Counted from the stretch's first letter, positions 15,802 through 25,375 are shown. The stretch is DNA of 64,000 nt from Pseudanabaena sp. ABRG5-3 (GCF_003967015.1 NZ_AP017560.1:4462048-4526047), one strand, 5' to 3'. Notes: generated by a model not told the origin, from the letters alone. Made by a program: numbers and translations.

Positions 15802-16650
15802 ATGAATAATGTAATTCGCTACCAAAACGCTGCCCTCCAATATTACCGAGATCTGACAGGTTCTTCCTATCTTCACTATGGCTATTGGGAACCCATTCCA
15901 TCACCCACTGATGAGTTGACTGTTACCAAGCTCCGTGTCGCTCAAGAAGCCTATGCCACCCATCTTCTATCTTTTCTCCCTACCGATATTCATACCGTCT
16001 TAGATGTCGGTTGTGGTAATGGTGATAATGCTGTAGCAATGATTGAGAAGGGTTTGAAAGTTGAGGGATTAGCTCCCGATCCACTGCAACAAGCTAATTT
16101 CCTAGAACGCACCAATGGCAAAGCTTTATTCCATGTCGATACCTTCCAAGAATTTGTGCAAGCCCCTGCGAAGTATTCTTCACAGCTTACCTATGACTTA
16201 ATTCTATTTAGTGAAAGCACTCAATATATGTCACCAGAAATGATTGCCGATGGTTCGGCTGCGGTGACGAAATCTGGCAGTTATGTACTGTTAGCAGATA
16301 TGTTACGGAAAGATCCTGAATATAAGGAAGGAATGTTTTCCAACTGTCTGATTAATGCCGATCTGCATAAATCAATGGAGAATGCTGGATTTAAGTTAGT
16401 CAAGACTGATGATATTTCGGCACATATTGCCCCAACTCTAGATATTTGCGTGCAGAGCTTCCAAACCTTTGGAGTTTCGACAATGACATACATCGGTAAT
16501 CTGATCGCGATCGCCGTGCCACCAATTTATAAAGTTCTGAGCTACTTCTTCGGAAAGTCAATCAAGAAATTGATTACAGAAGGGCTTCAAGCATCATCCC
16601 TTTTCCATAAGCATCTCTGCTATGAAATCCAGCTTTGGCAAAAGATCTAA
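15802..16650 (+). CDS. Class I SAM-dependent methyltransferase
   Basis: A 282-residue methyltransferase. Motif I is VLDVGCGNGDNAVAM at about residue 70-84, followed by post-I acidic EGLAPDP and a YDLILFSESTQYMS segment near residue 133. The N-terminal HYGYWEP resembles small-molecule methyltransferases that open with HxGYW. The C-terminal third has a hydrophobic stretch (YIGNLIAIAVPPIYKVLSYFF) that could touch a membrane. The substrate is unknown. Confidence 0.85.
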   Translation: MNNVIRYQNAALQYYRDLTGSSYLHYGYWEPIPSPTDELTVTKLRVAQEAYATHLLSFLPTDIHTVLDVGCGNGDNAVAMIEKGLKVEGLAPDPLQQANFLERTNGKALFHVDTFQEFVQAPAKYSSQLTYDLILFSESTQYMSPEMIADGSAAVTKSGSYVLLADMLRKDPEYKEGMFSNCLINADLHKSMENAGFKLVKTDDISAHIAPTLDICVQSFQTFGVSTMTYIGNLIAIAVPPIYKVLSYFFGKSIKKLITEGLQASSLFHKHLCYEIQLWQKI

Positions 16651-16653
16651 TTG

Positions 16654-16686
16654 ATAATAATCGGGTGCTTTGCGCCCGATTATTAT
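16654..16686. terminator. Hairpin between methyltransferase and GST fragment
   Basis: Stem ATAATAATCGGG(T)GC with a TTTGC loop between convergent genes; likely bidirectional terminator. It overlaps the stop of the GST reading frame. Confidence 0.6.
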
Positions 16687-16907
16687 TTAATCAATTCTGC
16701 TAAAAAACTATTTCGCTTTTTTAGGAACTCATCTAGTAAATCGTAGTAATTCTCGGCAACAGCTTGCTGAACCGATGGTCTTTGCAATAGAGCTTCGCGC
16801 CAAGCATTAACCTTAGGAGTGCGATCGCTAAAGCCAAAATTTTGATAGCGATCGAAGGCGACGAAATAGCGAAAGATCGGTGCATAGACTGCATCAATCA
16901 GCGAAAA

Positions 16908-16916
16908 CTTTTCACC
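16908..16916. repeat. Target-site duplication, left (CTTTTCACC)
   Basis: The 9 bases CTTTTCACC flank the insertion sequence here and again at 18227-18235, identical in both copies. Confidence 0.95.
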
Positions 16917-18226
16917 CTGATTGACTGACAAAAGTAGAACTAGAAGTAGCGAGAAAGTATACAGAGAGTAGAATTGAGAAGAAAGAGGCGTATGCTGTTT
17001 TTATCAAAGAAAGAGCATAGGACAAATGCCCCAAAACGCCTCACGTATCTATAATGAACTAACAAAATTCGGGAGTCAATACAGTGACTGGTCAGATGTG
17101 CGCCATTTAGGAGTAATGGTGTGGATGATGGTGGGAATGATCGCCACAGGGAGTGTAAATTTAACAAAATGGCTAAGCCACATCAACACCAAAGCATTAA
17201 TCGCTCAAAGTACACAAAGGCAACTGTCAAGATGGCTAAATAATCCACGGATCAATCCCGCCAAGCTCTACAGTCCAGTGATTAAAGAGTTATTGTCAAA
17301 CTGGAAAGAGCAAGAAATCTATCTAAGTTTTGATACGAGCCAACTGTGGAAAGAATACTGCATAATTCGATTGTGTGTAGTGCATCGGGGAAGAGCCTTG
17401 CCCTTATGTTGGCGTGTTATCGAACATCGCAGTAGCAGTGTGGATATGAGTAGCTATCGGGACATGTTTCAACGTGCATCAAAACTGTTACCCGTGAATG
17501 TCAAAGTAATTTTATTAGCTGACCGAGGATTTGCTAATCCAGAATTGGTGCGCTATGTAAGTGAATTAAAGTGGCAATGTCGGATTAGGATCAAAGGGAA
17601 TTTCTGGATACATCACCCCAAGAATCGCTGGCAAACTGTCAACCAATTACATCTTCGTCTTGGTGAAGCCAAGTTGCTCCACAATGTCCAAGTCCATAAA
17701 ACTGAGTCCAAGCGTCTTACCAATATGCATATTGCGGCGGCTTGGGAATCCCATAGCCGAGAGCATTGGTATATTCTCAGCACTGAACCCACATCAATCC
17801 AGACTTTTTGGGAGTATGGTCTCAGATTCGATATTGAGGAGAATTTCTTGGATGACAAATCCAATGGCTTTGACTTGGAATCTTCGCGTTTACGTTCGGC
17901 TCCTGCTATTTCCCGCCTTTGTTTCGTTGTTGCCATGACCACTTTGTTTTTGACTGCTCAAGGGCTAGCAGTTGCCAATTCTGGCTTTCGTCGTTTGGTT
18001 GATCCTCATTGGTTTCGTGGGCTTAGTTATCTCAAGATTGGCTGGAACTGGATTCACTCAGCTCTTACGAAAAACTGGGCTTTCTTCCCTTCTTACTCTT
18101 TTACTTCTTATCTGGACTCCGATCCTGCTATTGCTTCTCGTCCAAAACATTGTCAGAAGAGCTTTCGTATTGAGTTCTATGTTTCTACTCTCGACTGTAC
18201 TTCCTAGACTTTTGTCAGTCAATCAG
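16917..18226 (+). mobile_element. IS4-like insertion sequence, 1310 bp
   Basis: Perfect 19-bp terminal inverted repeats (CTGATTGACTGACAAAAGT at 16917-16935 and its complement at 18208-18226) enclose one transposase gene and are flanked by the 9-bp duplication CTTTTCACC. Perfect ends, perfect duplication and an intact transposase indicate a recent insertion. Confidence 0.93.
17026..18207 (+). CDS. IS4-family DDE transposase
   Basis: A 393-residue transposase. Acidic residues in DDE-like positions are visible in LSFDTSQLW (near residue 105), ILLADRGFANPELV (near 167) and the C-terminal DIEENFLDDKSNGFDLESS (near 275), with the spacing and the E-x-x-F-x-D-x-K-S pattern of IS4-type enzymes. It fills the insertion sequence. 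The reading frame is intact, so the element may still be active. Confidence 0.9.
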   Translation: MPQNASRIYNELTKFGSQYSDWSDVRHLGVMVWMMVGMIATGSVNLTKWLSHINTKALIAQSTQRQLSRWLNNPRINPAKLYSPVIKELLSNWKEQEIYLSFDTSQLWKEYCIIRLCVVHRGRALPLCWRVIEHRSSSVDMSSYRDMFQRASKLLPVNVKVILLADRGFANPELVRYVSELKWQCRIRIKGNFWIHHPKNRWQTVNQLHLRLGEAKLLHNVQVHKTESKRLTNMHIAAAWESHSREHWYILSTEPTSIQTFWEYGLRFDIEENFLDDKSNGFDLESSRLRSAPAISRLCFVVAMTTLFLTAQGLAVANSGFRRLVDPHWFRGLSYLKIGWNWIHSALTKNWAFFPSYSFTSYLDSDPAIASRPKHCQKSFRIEFYVSTLDCTS

Positions 18227-18235
18227 CTTTTCACC
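18227..18235. repeat. Target-site duplication, right (CTTTTCACC)
   Basis: Second identical copy of the 9-bp duplication at 16908-16916. Confidence 0.95.
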
Positions 18236-18697
18236 AGCAAAAAATGGGACTGCATCAAGTTGTGCTTCTAGTAGTTCTAAATTTGCAATTAAATCTAAAC
18301 GTTTAGCCTCAAAGGTTTCTTGATCCTTAGCCGCATAGAAACCCGCAATTTTTGTCAGTAGATTTGAGCCAAATTCGATCCAAGAGCGATGTTTGGCTTT
18401 TGTTAAAGCATCTGGTGGATGTAGCGAGTCTGGGGTGATTTCATCGAGATATTCACAAATTACTGCCGATTCAAATAGTACTTCGCCATCGACTAGCAGC
18501 AAAGGAACTCTGCCCAATGGTGAAATTTTGAGAAACCAGTCGGGTTTATTGGCAAGGTCAATGTATTCGCGATCGTAAGGAATTTGCTTTTCAAGGACGG
18601 TGATCAGCGATCGCTGCACGTAGGGACAGAGGGTATGGCTGATTAGCTTGAGTTTAGGCAACATGGCAATTTGTAAGTGTAGCTAATATTTGGAGAT

Positions 18698-18762
18698 AGT
18701 TGCATTTACATTAATTGTAATTGCAACTAAAATCAATCTAGCATATTTAATTGCAATTGCAA
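18698..18762. promoter_or_regulatory. Probable MarR operators between GST and marR
   Basis: Two dyads lie in the divergent promoter: AGTTGCATTTACA with its near-complement TGTAATTGCAACT (18698-18728), and the perfect palindrome TTGCAATTGCAA (18751-18762). A third, weaker copy, TTGCGATTGCAA, is at 18821-18832, just before the marR start. The shared half-site is TTGCAA. The symmetry and position fit binding by the adjacent MarR protein. Confidence 0.6.
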
Positions 18763-18855
18763 CTAAATTCCAAAAATAGAGGCGGCGCAAAGCAATGCCT
18801 TGATGAGCCTATTTTGATAATTGCGATTGCAACAATTTTTTTGGATACTGGAAGT

Positions 18856-19332
18856 ATGTCAACAAATTTAGCCCTAGATCCTTTGCGAAATTCAGCTTGG
18901 AGATCGCTTTTGACCGTTCATACCAAGCTACTAGATCGCATTGCCGAAAGACTTACTCAAGCTAATCTGCCACCTTTGGAGTGGTACGACGTGCTGCTCA
19001 CACTCAAAGAATCGCCCGATAACAGTTTGCGCTTAAGTGAACTAGCCGAAAAAGTACTATTAACCCGTAGCAATCTAACGCGATTAGTCGATCGCTTAGA
19101 AAAAGCAGATTTGCTCTATCGAAAATCCTGTCCCAGCGATCGGCGCGGGACTTACGCCGTCTTAACTGAGGCAGGTTTAGAGATGCAGAAAAAGATGTGG
19201 GTAGTTTATGCTGAGGGCATTTCTGATTATTTTGCTAGTCACATCTCAGAGGATGAGGCGAGAACTCTACAGCAAATATGCGATCGCTTATTAAGTAACT
19301 CGGCACAATTAAATATACAACCCAAGAATTGA
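18856..19332 (+). CDS. MarR-family transcriptional regulator
   Basis: A 158-residue winged-helix regulator. The core DNSLRLSELAEKVLLTRSNLTRLVDRLEKADLLYRKSCPSDRRGTYAVLTEAG contains the recognition helix and the wing with the conserved D-R-R. The ATG at 18856 is chosen because an upstream in-frame start at 18751 would lie in the operator region and add non-conserved residues. It is divergent from the GST gene, its likely target. Its last codons (QPKN) and stop are supplied by the arm of a palindromic element. Confidence 0.85.
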   Translation: MSTNLALDPLRNSAWRSLLTVHTKLLDRIAERLTQANLPPLEWYDVLLTLKESPDNSLRLSELAEKVLLTRSNLTRLVDRLEKADLLYRKSCPSDRRGTYAVLTEAGLEMQKKMWVVYAEGISDYFASHISEDEARTLQQICDRLLSNSAQLNIQPKN

Positions 19333-19370
19333 CTGGCGGCGCGGAGCTCCGCCAGTCAATTCTTGGGTTT
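19319..19370. repeat. Palindromic element, AACCCAAGAA family, copy 1
   Basis: Outer arm AACCCAAGAATTGACTGGCG and complement around CGCGGAGCTCCG. It overlaps the last codons of the MarR gene. Same outer arms as elements at 54324, 59342, 63009 and 63935; inner stem differs. Confidence 0.7.
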
Positions 19371-19423
19371 TGATTAATAGCGGTGTACCGCCATTTCTTG
19401 ACTAGGAAGGGAGTATAACCAAT

Positions 19424-19453
19424 AAAAAAACCCTACCTTTTGGGTAGGGTTAA
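19424..19453 (-). terminator. Terminator of the Hlip genes
   Basis: On the minus strand a stem AACCCTACC/GGTAGGGTT with an AAAA-containing loop is followed by TTTTTTT, a standard intrinsic terminator downstream of the 19504 gene. Confidence 0.8.
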
Positions 19454-19503
19454 ATAATCGTTTTTACTTTGTCTTAAACACTTTGATTGGGAACAGGCAA
19501 TAT

Positions 19504-19713
19504 CTATAGATTTCCCAACAACCAAATCAATCCATGCCCCGTTGCAGCTTCAGTAATTAGGAGGGAGACAAAACCAATCATGGCAAGTCTACCGTTTAGT
19601 AATTCCGCATAAGGTGTAAAACCAGCTTTTTCAGTATCATCAACATACATCTTTGGTTCAATTGCGAAGTTGTTGAGTACACCGCGTTCATCAACTCTGT
19701 AGCTATTAGTCAT
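19504..19713 (-). CDS. High-light-inducible protein (Hlip/SCP), copy 1
   Basis: A 69-residue single-helix chlorophyll a/b-binding-like protein. The membrane helix carries the Hlip signature [20 protein letters not shown] (E-x-x-N-G-R-x-A-M-I-G), whose Glu, Asn and Arg bind chlorophyll and pair helices in dimers. The N-terminal [21 protein letters not shown] faces the stroma. The protein is identical to the neighbour at 19781. Such proteins protect photosystem II assembly under high light. Confidence 0.93.
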   Translation of the reverse strand: MTNSYRVDERGVLNNFAIEPKMYVDDTEKAGFTPYAELLNGRLAMIGFVSLLITEAATGHGLIWLLGNL

Positions 19714-19780
19714 TGTTTTTTCCTCTGTTTAAATTCTTTTTTACTTTGTCTCAAATACCTTGATTGTTACCAATCAAAAT

Positions 19781-19990
19781 TTATAGATTCCCCAGTAACC
19801 AAATCAATCCATGCCCCGTTGCAGCTTCAGTAATAAGGAGCGAGACAAAACCAATCATGGCAAGTCTACCGTTTAGTAATTCCGCATAAGGTGTAAAACC
19901 AGCTTTCTCAGTATCATCAACATACATCTTTGGTTCAATTGCGAAGTTGTTGAGTACGCCGCGTTCATCGACTCTGTAACTGTTAGTCAT
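19781..19990 (-). CDS. High-light-inducible protein (Hlip/SCP), copy 2
   Basis: Same 69-residue protein as the gene at 19504. About a dozen nucleotide differences separate the two genes and none changes an amino acid. The duplicated unit is about 277 bases and includes downstream flank (a TTTTACTTTGTCT box occurs after both). It is the upstream member, so it lies next to the probable shared promoter. Ribosome-binding site AGAGG precedes the ATG. Confidence 0.93.
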   Translation of the reverse strand: MTNSYRVDERGVLNNFAIEPKMYVDDTEKAGFTPYAELLNGRLAMIGFVSLLITEAATGHGLIWLLGNL

Positions 19991-20150
19991 TGCTTTAACC
20001 TCTGTGTGAGTTCCTTATGTAAAGAAATATAACAAAATATTTCGAGATGTTAATCTAGCTAAAGGCATGGATGCTAGGTTGTCTGCACCTACATAAAGAG
20101 GTAGTCAAAATTTGGGTTGTCTCACAAATAAATATTGCGACCACTATAGA

Positions 20151-20197
20151 GATCAATAAAGAAGGGCATCACTTTGCGATGCCCTTCTTTATTGATC
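20151..20197. terminator. Long hairpin between hli and the signalling gene
   Basis: Arm GATCAATAAAGAAGGGCATC and complement with an ACTTTGC centre. It lies between divergent genes, so it cannot be a simple terminator of either; classed with the extragenic palindromes. Nothing else is seen in 19991-20282 apart from promoter-like AT-rich DNA. Confidence 0.5.
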
Positions 20198-20282
20198 CCT
20201 ATGTTATTTTAGTGAATTGATGGTGATCTAAATGGACGAACACTTATACTGCTTTAAATCGAAAAATTCCTAAGCGATCGCT

Positions 20283-23200
20283 ATGACTATTCTTTCTAAA
20301 TATGAAGAGTTAACGCAAATTTATGACGGTAAAAACTCTCAAGTGTATAGTGCGCGTCATAAAAAAGATGGTCAACCAGTAATCCTCAAAGTCTTAAAAA
20401 CCGAATATCCAACCCCAGAACAACTACGGCGTTACCGACAGGAATATCATCTTACACATCAGCTTCAACTGCCCAAGGTAATTAAATCCTATGGATTAGA
20501 AGAATGGCAGAGAACCCTAGTAATTATTTTTGAGGATTTTGGCGGAATTTCTCTTAATCAATTATTAAAACAATATCCTCAAGGTTTACCTATCGATCAG
20601 TTCTTAAGTCTAGCTTTCAAACTGGCTAATGCACTAGGGCAAATCCACAGTCAATCGATTATCCATAAAGATATTAACCCCAACAATACCGTTTTCAATC
20701 CAGAAACAAAAATCTTGAAGCTGATTGATTTCGGCATTTCTACCCAGCTAAGCCGTGAAAACCCCGCACTCCAAACACCAAATGCATTGGAGGGAACTTT
20801 ACCCTATCTTTCTCCAGAACAAACTGGACGGATGAATCGCTCACTAGATTATCGTACCGATTTTTATTCGTTAGGTGTAACTTTCTATGAGTTATTGACA
20901 GGCAGATTGCCTTTTAACAGTAACGATCCGATGGAGTTGGTATATTGTCATATTGCCAAACAGCCTGCTCCCTTAAGCGAAGCTAAGAATGGACAGATCC
21001 CCCCAATGATAGTGGAAATTGTCAATAAACTTATGGCAAAGAATGCGGAAGATCGCTATCAAAGTGCTTGGGGACTAAAGGCTGACTTAGAAGAATGCTG
21101 GGCTCAATGGGAAAGAAAAAGTACAATCTCTAAATTTACTCTAGGTAGATTAGATATTCCTGATCACTTCCAAATCCCTCAAAAACTTTATGGGCGCGAA
21201 CGGGAAATTAAACTATTACTATCCTGCTTTGAGCGAGTAGCAAATGCGGATCTGGATAAAGATAAATATGCAGCAGAACTAGTCTTAGTGACAGGGTATT
21301 CAGGTATTGGGAAATCGGCAGTTGTGCGATCGCTATATGAGCCAATTACGGCTAAGCGGGGTTATTTTATCTCAGGCAAGTTCGATCAGTTTCAGCGAAA
21401 TATTCCTTACTCCGCAATAGTAAAGGCTTTTGCGGGTTTAGTGAAACAGTTATTAGGCGAATCGGAGACTTTACTTCAGCAATGGCGCGATCGCTTACTA
21501 ACAGCTTTAGGCAACAATGGCAAAGTGATTATCGATGTCATTCCTGAAGTGGAATTAATCATTGGTACTCAGCCACCAGTAACGGTATTGGGAGCTAGTG
21601 AAACCAAAAATCGCTTTAATCTGGTATTCCAACAGTTTATGCAAGTATTTTGCCGTCCAGAGCATCCCTTAGTGATATTTCTGGATGATATGCATTGGGC
21701 AGATCTGGCAACTTTAGAATTACTAGAACGCCTTTTAAGCGATCAACAAATCCATCATCTATTGGTAATCGCCGCCTATCGCGACAATGAAGTATCCACA
21801 AATCATCCGCTAACGTTGATAATTAGGCAACTGCAAGCTAAGGGTGTAAATTTAGAATCAATTACCTTGGCTCCTTTAGCGATTAATCAAATTGAGCAAT
21901 TGATCGCTGATACTTTGTGTCAGAATCCTCGCGATGTAGAGGACTTAGCCGAGTTAGTGAGCCATAAGACGGAAGGTAATCCTTTTTTTATTGATCAGTT
22001 TCTGAAAACTCTATATAGGGAAAACCTGCTGAGTTTTAATTATAGTTCTAGAGAATGGCAATGGGAACTACGGGAAATTGAGCAAATGGGGTTCACCGAT
22101 AATGTGGTGGAACTAATGGTTGGGCAGTTGCAGAAGTTACCCCAATCGGTGCAAGAAGTCCTATCAATTGCAGCTTATCTAGGTACAGATTTCGATCTCA
22201 GTACCCTTTCACTTGTCCAAAATCGTTCTTCACAAATTATTTTCGACGATCTCAAGCTTGCGATCGAACAAGGATTTGTCGTAGCGCGATCGCCTTTTGA
22301 TGAAAATATTCTCATTCAACATTATCAATTTGGACATGATCGCATTCAACAAGCGGCTTATGCGTTAATTCCTGAAATAGAGAAGAACAAAACCCATTAC
22401 CAAATTGGACAATTGTTATTACAACATTGGACAGGTACAAGGCAAGAAGAGCAGATTTTCCAACTAGTGAAACATCTCAATGATGGCATCACGTTGATCG
22501 TTGACCAAACAGAGCGCGATCGCTTAGCTCAACTCAATCTCCTCGCCAGTCGTAAAGCCAAGTCAGCAAACGCTTATCAATCAGCCTATGAGTATGCAGA
22601 AATTGGACTAGGTTTAATGGGTAGCGAAGCTTGGCAACAGCATTATGATATGACTTTACAGTTGCATGAGATTGCCGCCGAAGTTGCGGCCCTATGCCGT
22701 CAATTTGAGCAGATGGAACTTTATGTGCATACGATCATTCATCATGCAAGAAATGCCCTTGAACAAGTAACGGCTTATATTATCAAAATTCAAGCTTTGA
22801 CATTTCAAGATCAGTTTGCCGAAGCAATATCACTCTCCCAAGTAATTCTCCAAAAACTAGGAGTGCAATTCCCTAACGATATTACGCCCGGTCTGGGCTT
22901 ACAAGCCAGCCAGCAGATCAAAAATTTAATAAGCGATCGCCAAATTGTCGATTTGTACAACTTGCCTACAATGCAAGATCCCATAGCCCTTGCCATCACG
23001 CAGATCGCTGCAATTACGATTCCAGCTTGCCATATCCTTGGTGAGCCTATCTATCCCTTTCTAATGACATTACAGGTACGTTTGTCAATCCAGCATGGCA
23101 ATAGTCCTAGTTCTGCTTTTAGCTATGCTGCCTATGGAGTTTTCTCAATTATCTATCTACAGGATATTGTGTCAGCAACTCAATTTGGTCGCCTTGCTTA

Positions 23201-25364
23201 TTATCTTGCCTCCAAACCCGAAGCTAAGGATATTCGTTCCGAAACTTTTTTCCCCATTGGATTGTTTATCCACCACCGTCAGTTTCCCTTACAAGAAACT
23301 TTGCCAATTCTTCAAGAAGGCTATCAAATTGGCTTGGAAACAGGAAAATTTGAACATACTGGATATTGTGGATATGGATATTGTGTCAATGCTTTCTGGA
23401 GTGGGATGGCTTTTAGAGACATAGAACCGACAATTAACGCCTATGGACAGCAATTACATCAACTCAATCAGCTCACTAATGCTAACTATTGTGAAATTAT
23501 TAGAGCCGCAATATCGGCGTTATTAAGCAATCCCGACAAGGTGGAAGAGAATTTTGCTCAAATTACTCAATCCGAGCAATTGATTCAGGAATCTCTGGAG
23601 GCAAATAGTCAATTACGATTATTTCTATTCTATTTACATAGAGCTTTCTTAAGATTTTTGATGGAAGAGATCGATGATGCAAATGTTGATATTAACCATG
23701 CAAGACATTACATGCAATCTCGGGCGGTAATTATTTGCAAAGCCAGTTTTCATTTTTATGATTCTCTAATTTTGTTAGCAACTATCAAAAATTCTGAGGA
23801 TGGATTAAATGTGGAATATCAACGACTTCAAGATAATCAGTCTCAACTAAAGGCTTGGGCAGAACATGCTCCGATGAATCATTTGCACAAGTGGCAACTA
23901 GTGGAAGCTGAGACCTGTCGCATACTAGGACAAAAAGAACGTGCCATGGAACTTTACGACCTTGCGATCGCAGGAGCGAGACACAACCAATATCTTCAAG
24001 AAGAAGCTTTGGCAAATAAACTCGCCGCAAATTTCTATCTCAACTGGGGCAAAGAAAGGATCTCACGGCTTTATATGCTAGAAGCTCGTCATGGCTATTT
24101 ACAGTGGGGAGCGATCGCTAAAGTTAAGCATATTGACAGTCAATATCCGCAATTATTCCAAACAGTCGTTAGTAATTCATCTTCACAAAATCGATTTTCA
24201 CTTAGAACGTTTAATACACTTAACAATAGTAGTGGCAGCAATCTCGATTTGGATACAGTGATGAAAGCATCACGGGCGATCGCTAGTGAAATTGTGCTCG
24301 AAGCTCTGTTACAGACCTTGATGCGGATTTTATTAGAAAATGCAGGTGCCCAAACGGGTTGTTTGTTGTTGCCATCTACAGAAACCTCAGAAGAGGTTTC
24401 TAAAAAATTAGCGATTGCTATTTATATTAGTGGTGATCAAACAAATATTTTTCCTACACAAATGATTAATCAGGTCTTGCCAGAATCAGTGCTGTACTAT
24501 GTGGTACGCAGTCATGAAAGTGTTGTCCTTGATCATGCAACTAATGATGGTGACTTCACGCAAGATCCTTATATTCAATCTGTTCAACCGATGTCTATTC
24601 TCTGCTATCCCTTACTGAATCAGGGAAATCTAGTGGGGCTGGTCTATATGGAAAATCAAGTTACAATTGCAGCCTTTACCAGTAAACACATTGAGTTTTT
24701 ACAATTACTCAGTGGACAAGCGGCGATCGCGATTACTAATGCTCAACTCTATGCGGAGAAGGTGAAGTACACCTATACCTTAGAGCAAAAGGTTGCAGAA
24801 CGCACAGCCGAACTCCAATGTGCCAATGAGGAATTATATCGTCTCGCAACTTTGGATGGACTTACTCAAGTCGCCAATCGTCGTTACTTCGATCAACAAC
24901 TAGATCAAGAATGGCACAGACTCAAGCGCGAACAATCACCACTCTCGTTAATTTTGTTTGATGTGGACTATTTCAAACGTTATAACGATTGTTATGGTCA
25001 TCAAGCGGGAGATTCATGCCTCATTCAAGTTGCCCAAGCTGCTAAGGAGGGAAGCAGTCGGGCAGCGGATCTCGTAGCGCGTTATGGAGGGGAAGAGTTT
25101 GTGATCATTCTGCCTAACACCGATCAAAAGGGAGCGATCGCTACAGCCAAACGTATTCAACAGGCACTTCGCGCCAAGGCAATTCCCCATGATCGCTCAG
25201 AGGTAAGCAAGATTGTTTCGATCAGCCTTGGCATTACCTCTGTCATTCCTTGTTCCAAGCTTGCTCCTGACATGTTAATTTCTGCTGCTGATGAAGCTTT
25301 GTATGTTGCCAAGCAAAGGGGGCGCGATCGCTATGAAATCAGCGATCGCTACAATGTGGAATAG
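20283..25364 (+). CDS. Ser/Thr kinase - AAA ATPase - GAF - GGDEF signalling protein
   Basis: A 1693-residue multidomain protein. Residues 5-270 are a eukaryotic-type kinase (catalytic loop IIHKDINPNNTVF, DFG-equivalent LIDFGIS, LEGTLPYLSPEQTGR activation segment). An AAA_16/STAND-like ATPase follows (Walker A TGYSGIGKSAVVRSL near 340, Walker B PLVIFLDDMHWAD near 465). A long helical TPR-like region spans about 620-1310. A GAF domain is at about 1335-1490 (LLENAGAQTGCLLLP). Then comes a coiled coil and a C-terminal diguanylate cyclase with active-site GGEEF near 1601 and an intact inhibitory RxxD site five residues before it. It probably links a sensed signal to c-di-GMP synthesis. Confidence 0.93.
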   Translation: MTILSKYEELTQIYDGKNSQVYSARHKKDGQPVILKVLKTEYPTPEQLRRYRQEYHLTHQLQLPKVIKSYGLEEWQRTLVIIFEDFGGISLNQLLKQYPQGLPIDQFLSLAFKLANALGQIHSQSIIHKDINPNNTVFNPETKILKLIDFGISTQLSRENPALQTPNALEGTLPYLSPEQTGRMNRSLDYRTDFYSLGVTFYELLTGRLPFNSNDPMELVYCHIAKQPAPLSEAKNGQIPPMIVEIVNKLMAKNAEDRYQSAWGLKADLEECWAQWERKSTISKFTLGRLDIPDHFQIPQKLYGREREIKLLLSCFERVANADLDKDKYAAELVLVTGYSGIGKSAVVRSLYEPITAKRGYFISGKFDQFQRNIPYSAIVKAFAGLVKQLLGESETLLQQWRDRLLTALGNNGKVIIDVIPEVELIIGTQPPVTVLGASETKNRFNLVFQQFMQVFCRPEHPLVIFLDDMHWADLATLELLERLLSDQQIHHLLVIAAYRDNEVSTNHPLTLIIRQLQAKGVNLESITLAPLAINQIEQLIADTLCQNPRDVEDLAELVSHKTEGNPFFIDQFLKTLYRENLLSFNYSSREWQWELREIEQMGFTDNVVELMVGQLQKLPQSVQEVLSIAAYLGTDFDLSTLSLVQNRSSQIIFDDLKLAIEQGFVVARSPFDENILIQHYQFGHDRIQQAAYALIPEIEKNKTHYQIGQLLLQHWTGTRQEEQIFQLVKHLNDGITLIVDQTERDRLAQLNLLASRKAKSANAYQSAYEYAEIGLGLMGSEAWQQHYDMTLQLHEIAAEVAALCRQFEQMELYVHTIIHHARNALEQVTAYIIKIQALTFQDQFAEAISLSQVILQKLGVQFPNDITPGLGLQASQQIKNLISDRQIVDLYNLPTMQDPIALAITQIAAITIPACHILGEPIYPFLMTLQVRLSIQHGNSPSSAFSYAAYGVFSIIYLQDIVSATQFGRLAYYLASKPEAKDIRSETFFPIGLFIHHRQFPLQETLPILQEGYQIGLETGKFEHTGYCGYGYCVNAFWSGMAFRDIEPTINAYGQQLHQLNQLTNANYCEIIRAAISALLSNPDKVEENFAQITQSEQLIQESLEANSQLRLFLFYLHRAFLRFLMEEIDDANVDINHARHYMQSRAVIICKASFHFYDSLILLATIKNSEDGLNVEYQRLQDNQSQLKAWAEHAPMNHLHKWQLVEAETCRILGQKERAMELYDLAIAGARHNQYLQEEALANKLAANFYLNWGKERISRLYMLEARHGYLQWGAIAKVKHIDSQYPQLFQTVVSNSSSQNRFSLRTFNTLNNSSGSNLDLDTVMKASRAIASEIVLEALLQTLMRILLENAGAQTGCLLLPSTETSEEVSKKLAIAIYISGDQTNIFPTQMINQVLPESVLYYVVRSHESVVLDHATNDGDFTQDPYIQSVQPMSILCYPLLNQGNLVGLVYMENQVTIAAFTSKHIEFLQLLSGQAAIAITNAQLYAEKVKYTYTLEQKVAERTAELQCANEELYRLATLDGLTQVANRRYFDQQLDQEWHRLKREQSPLSLILFDVDYFKRYNDCYGHQAGDSCLIQVAQAAKEGSSRAADLVARYGGEEFVIILPNTDQKGAIATAKRIQQALRAKAIPHDRSEVSKIVSISLGITSVIPCSKLAPDMLISAADEALYVAKQRGRDRYEISDRYNVE

Positions 25365-25375
25365 TCACAACCCGA

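Larger units (their letters stand above)
16683..18664 (-). pseudogene. Glutathione S-transferase gene split by an IS element
   Basis: The N-terminal part (18664 to 18227, MLPKLKLISHTLCPYVQRSL, thioredoxin-like glutathione-binding domain with RVPLLLVDGEVLFESAVICEYLDE) and the C-terminal part (16907 to 16683, FSLIDAVYAPIFRYFVAFDR) join in frame once the IS and one copy of its target duplication are removed. They restore AGEKFSLIDAVYAP, the normal GST helix, and a 220-residue protein. As it stands the gene ends in KLID after entering the IS, so the all-helical C-terminal domain is lost. Probably inactive. Confidence 0.9.

Noticed and set aside
17613-17942. Long opposite-strand frame inside the transposase gene
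   Set aside because: A shadow frame of the IS transposase; no start context and no homology expected.
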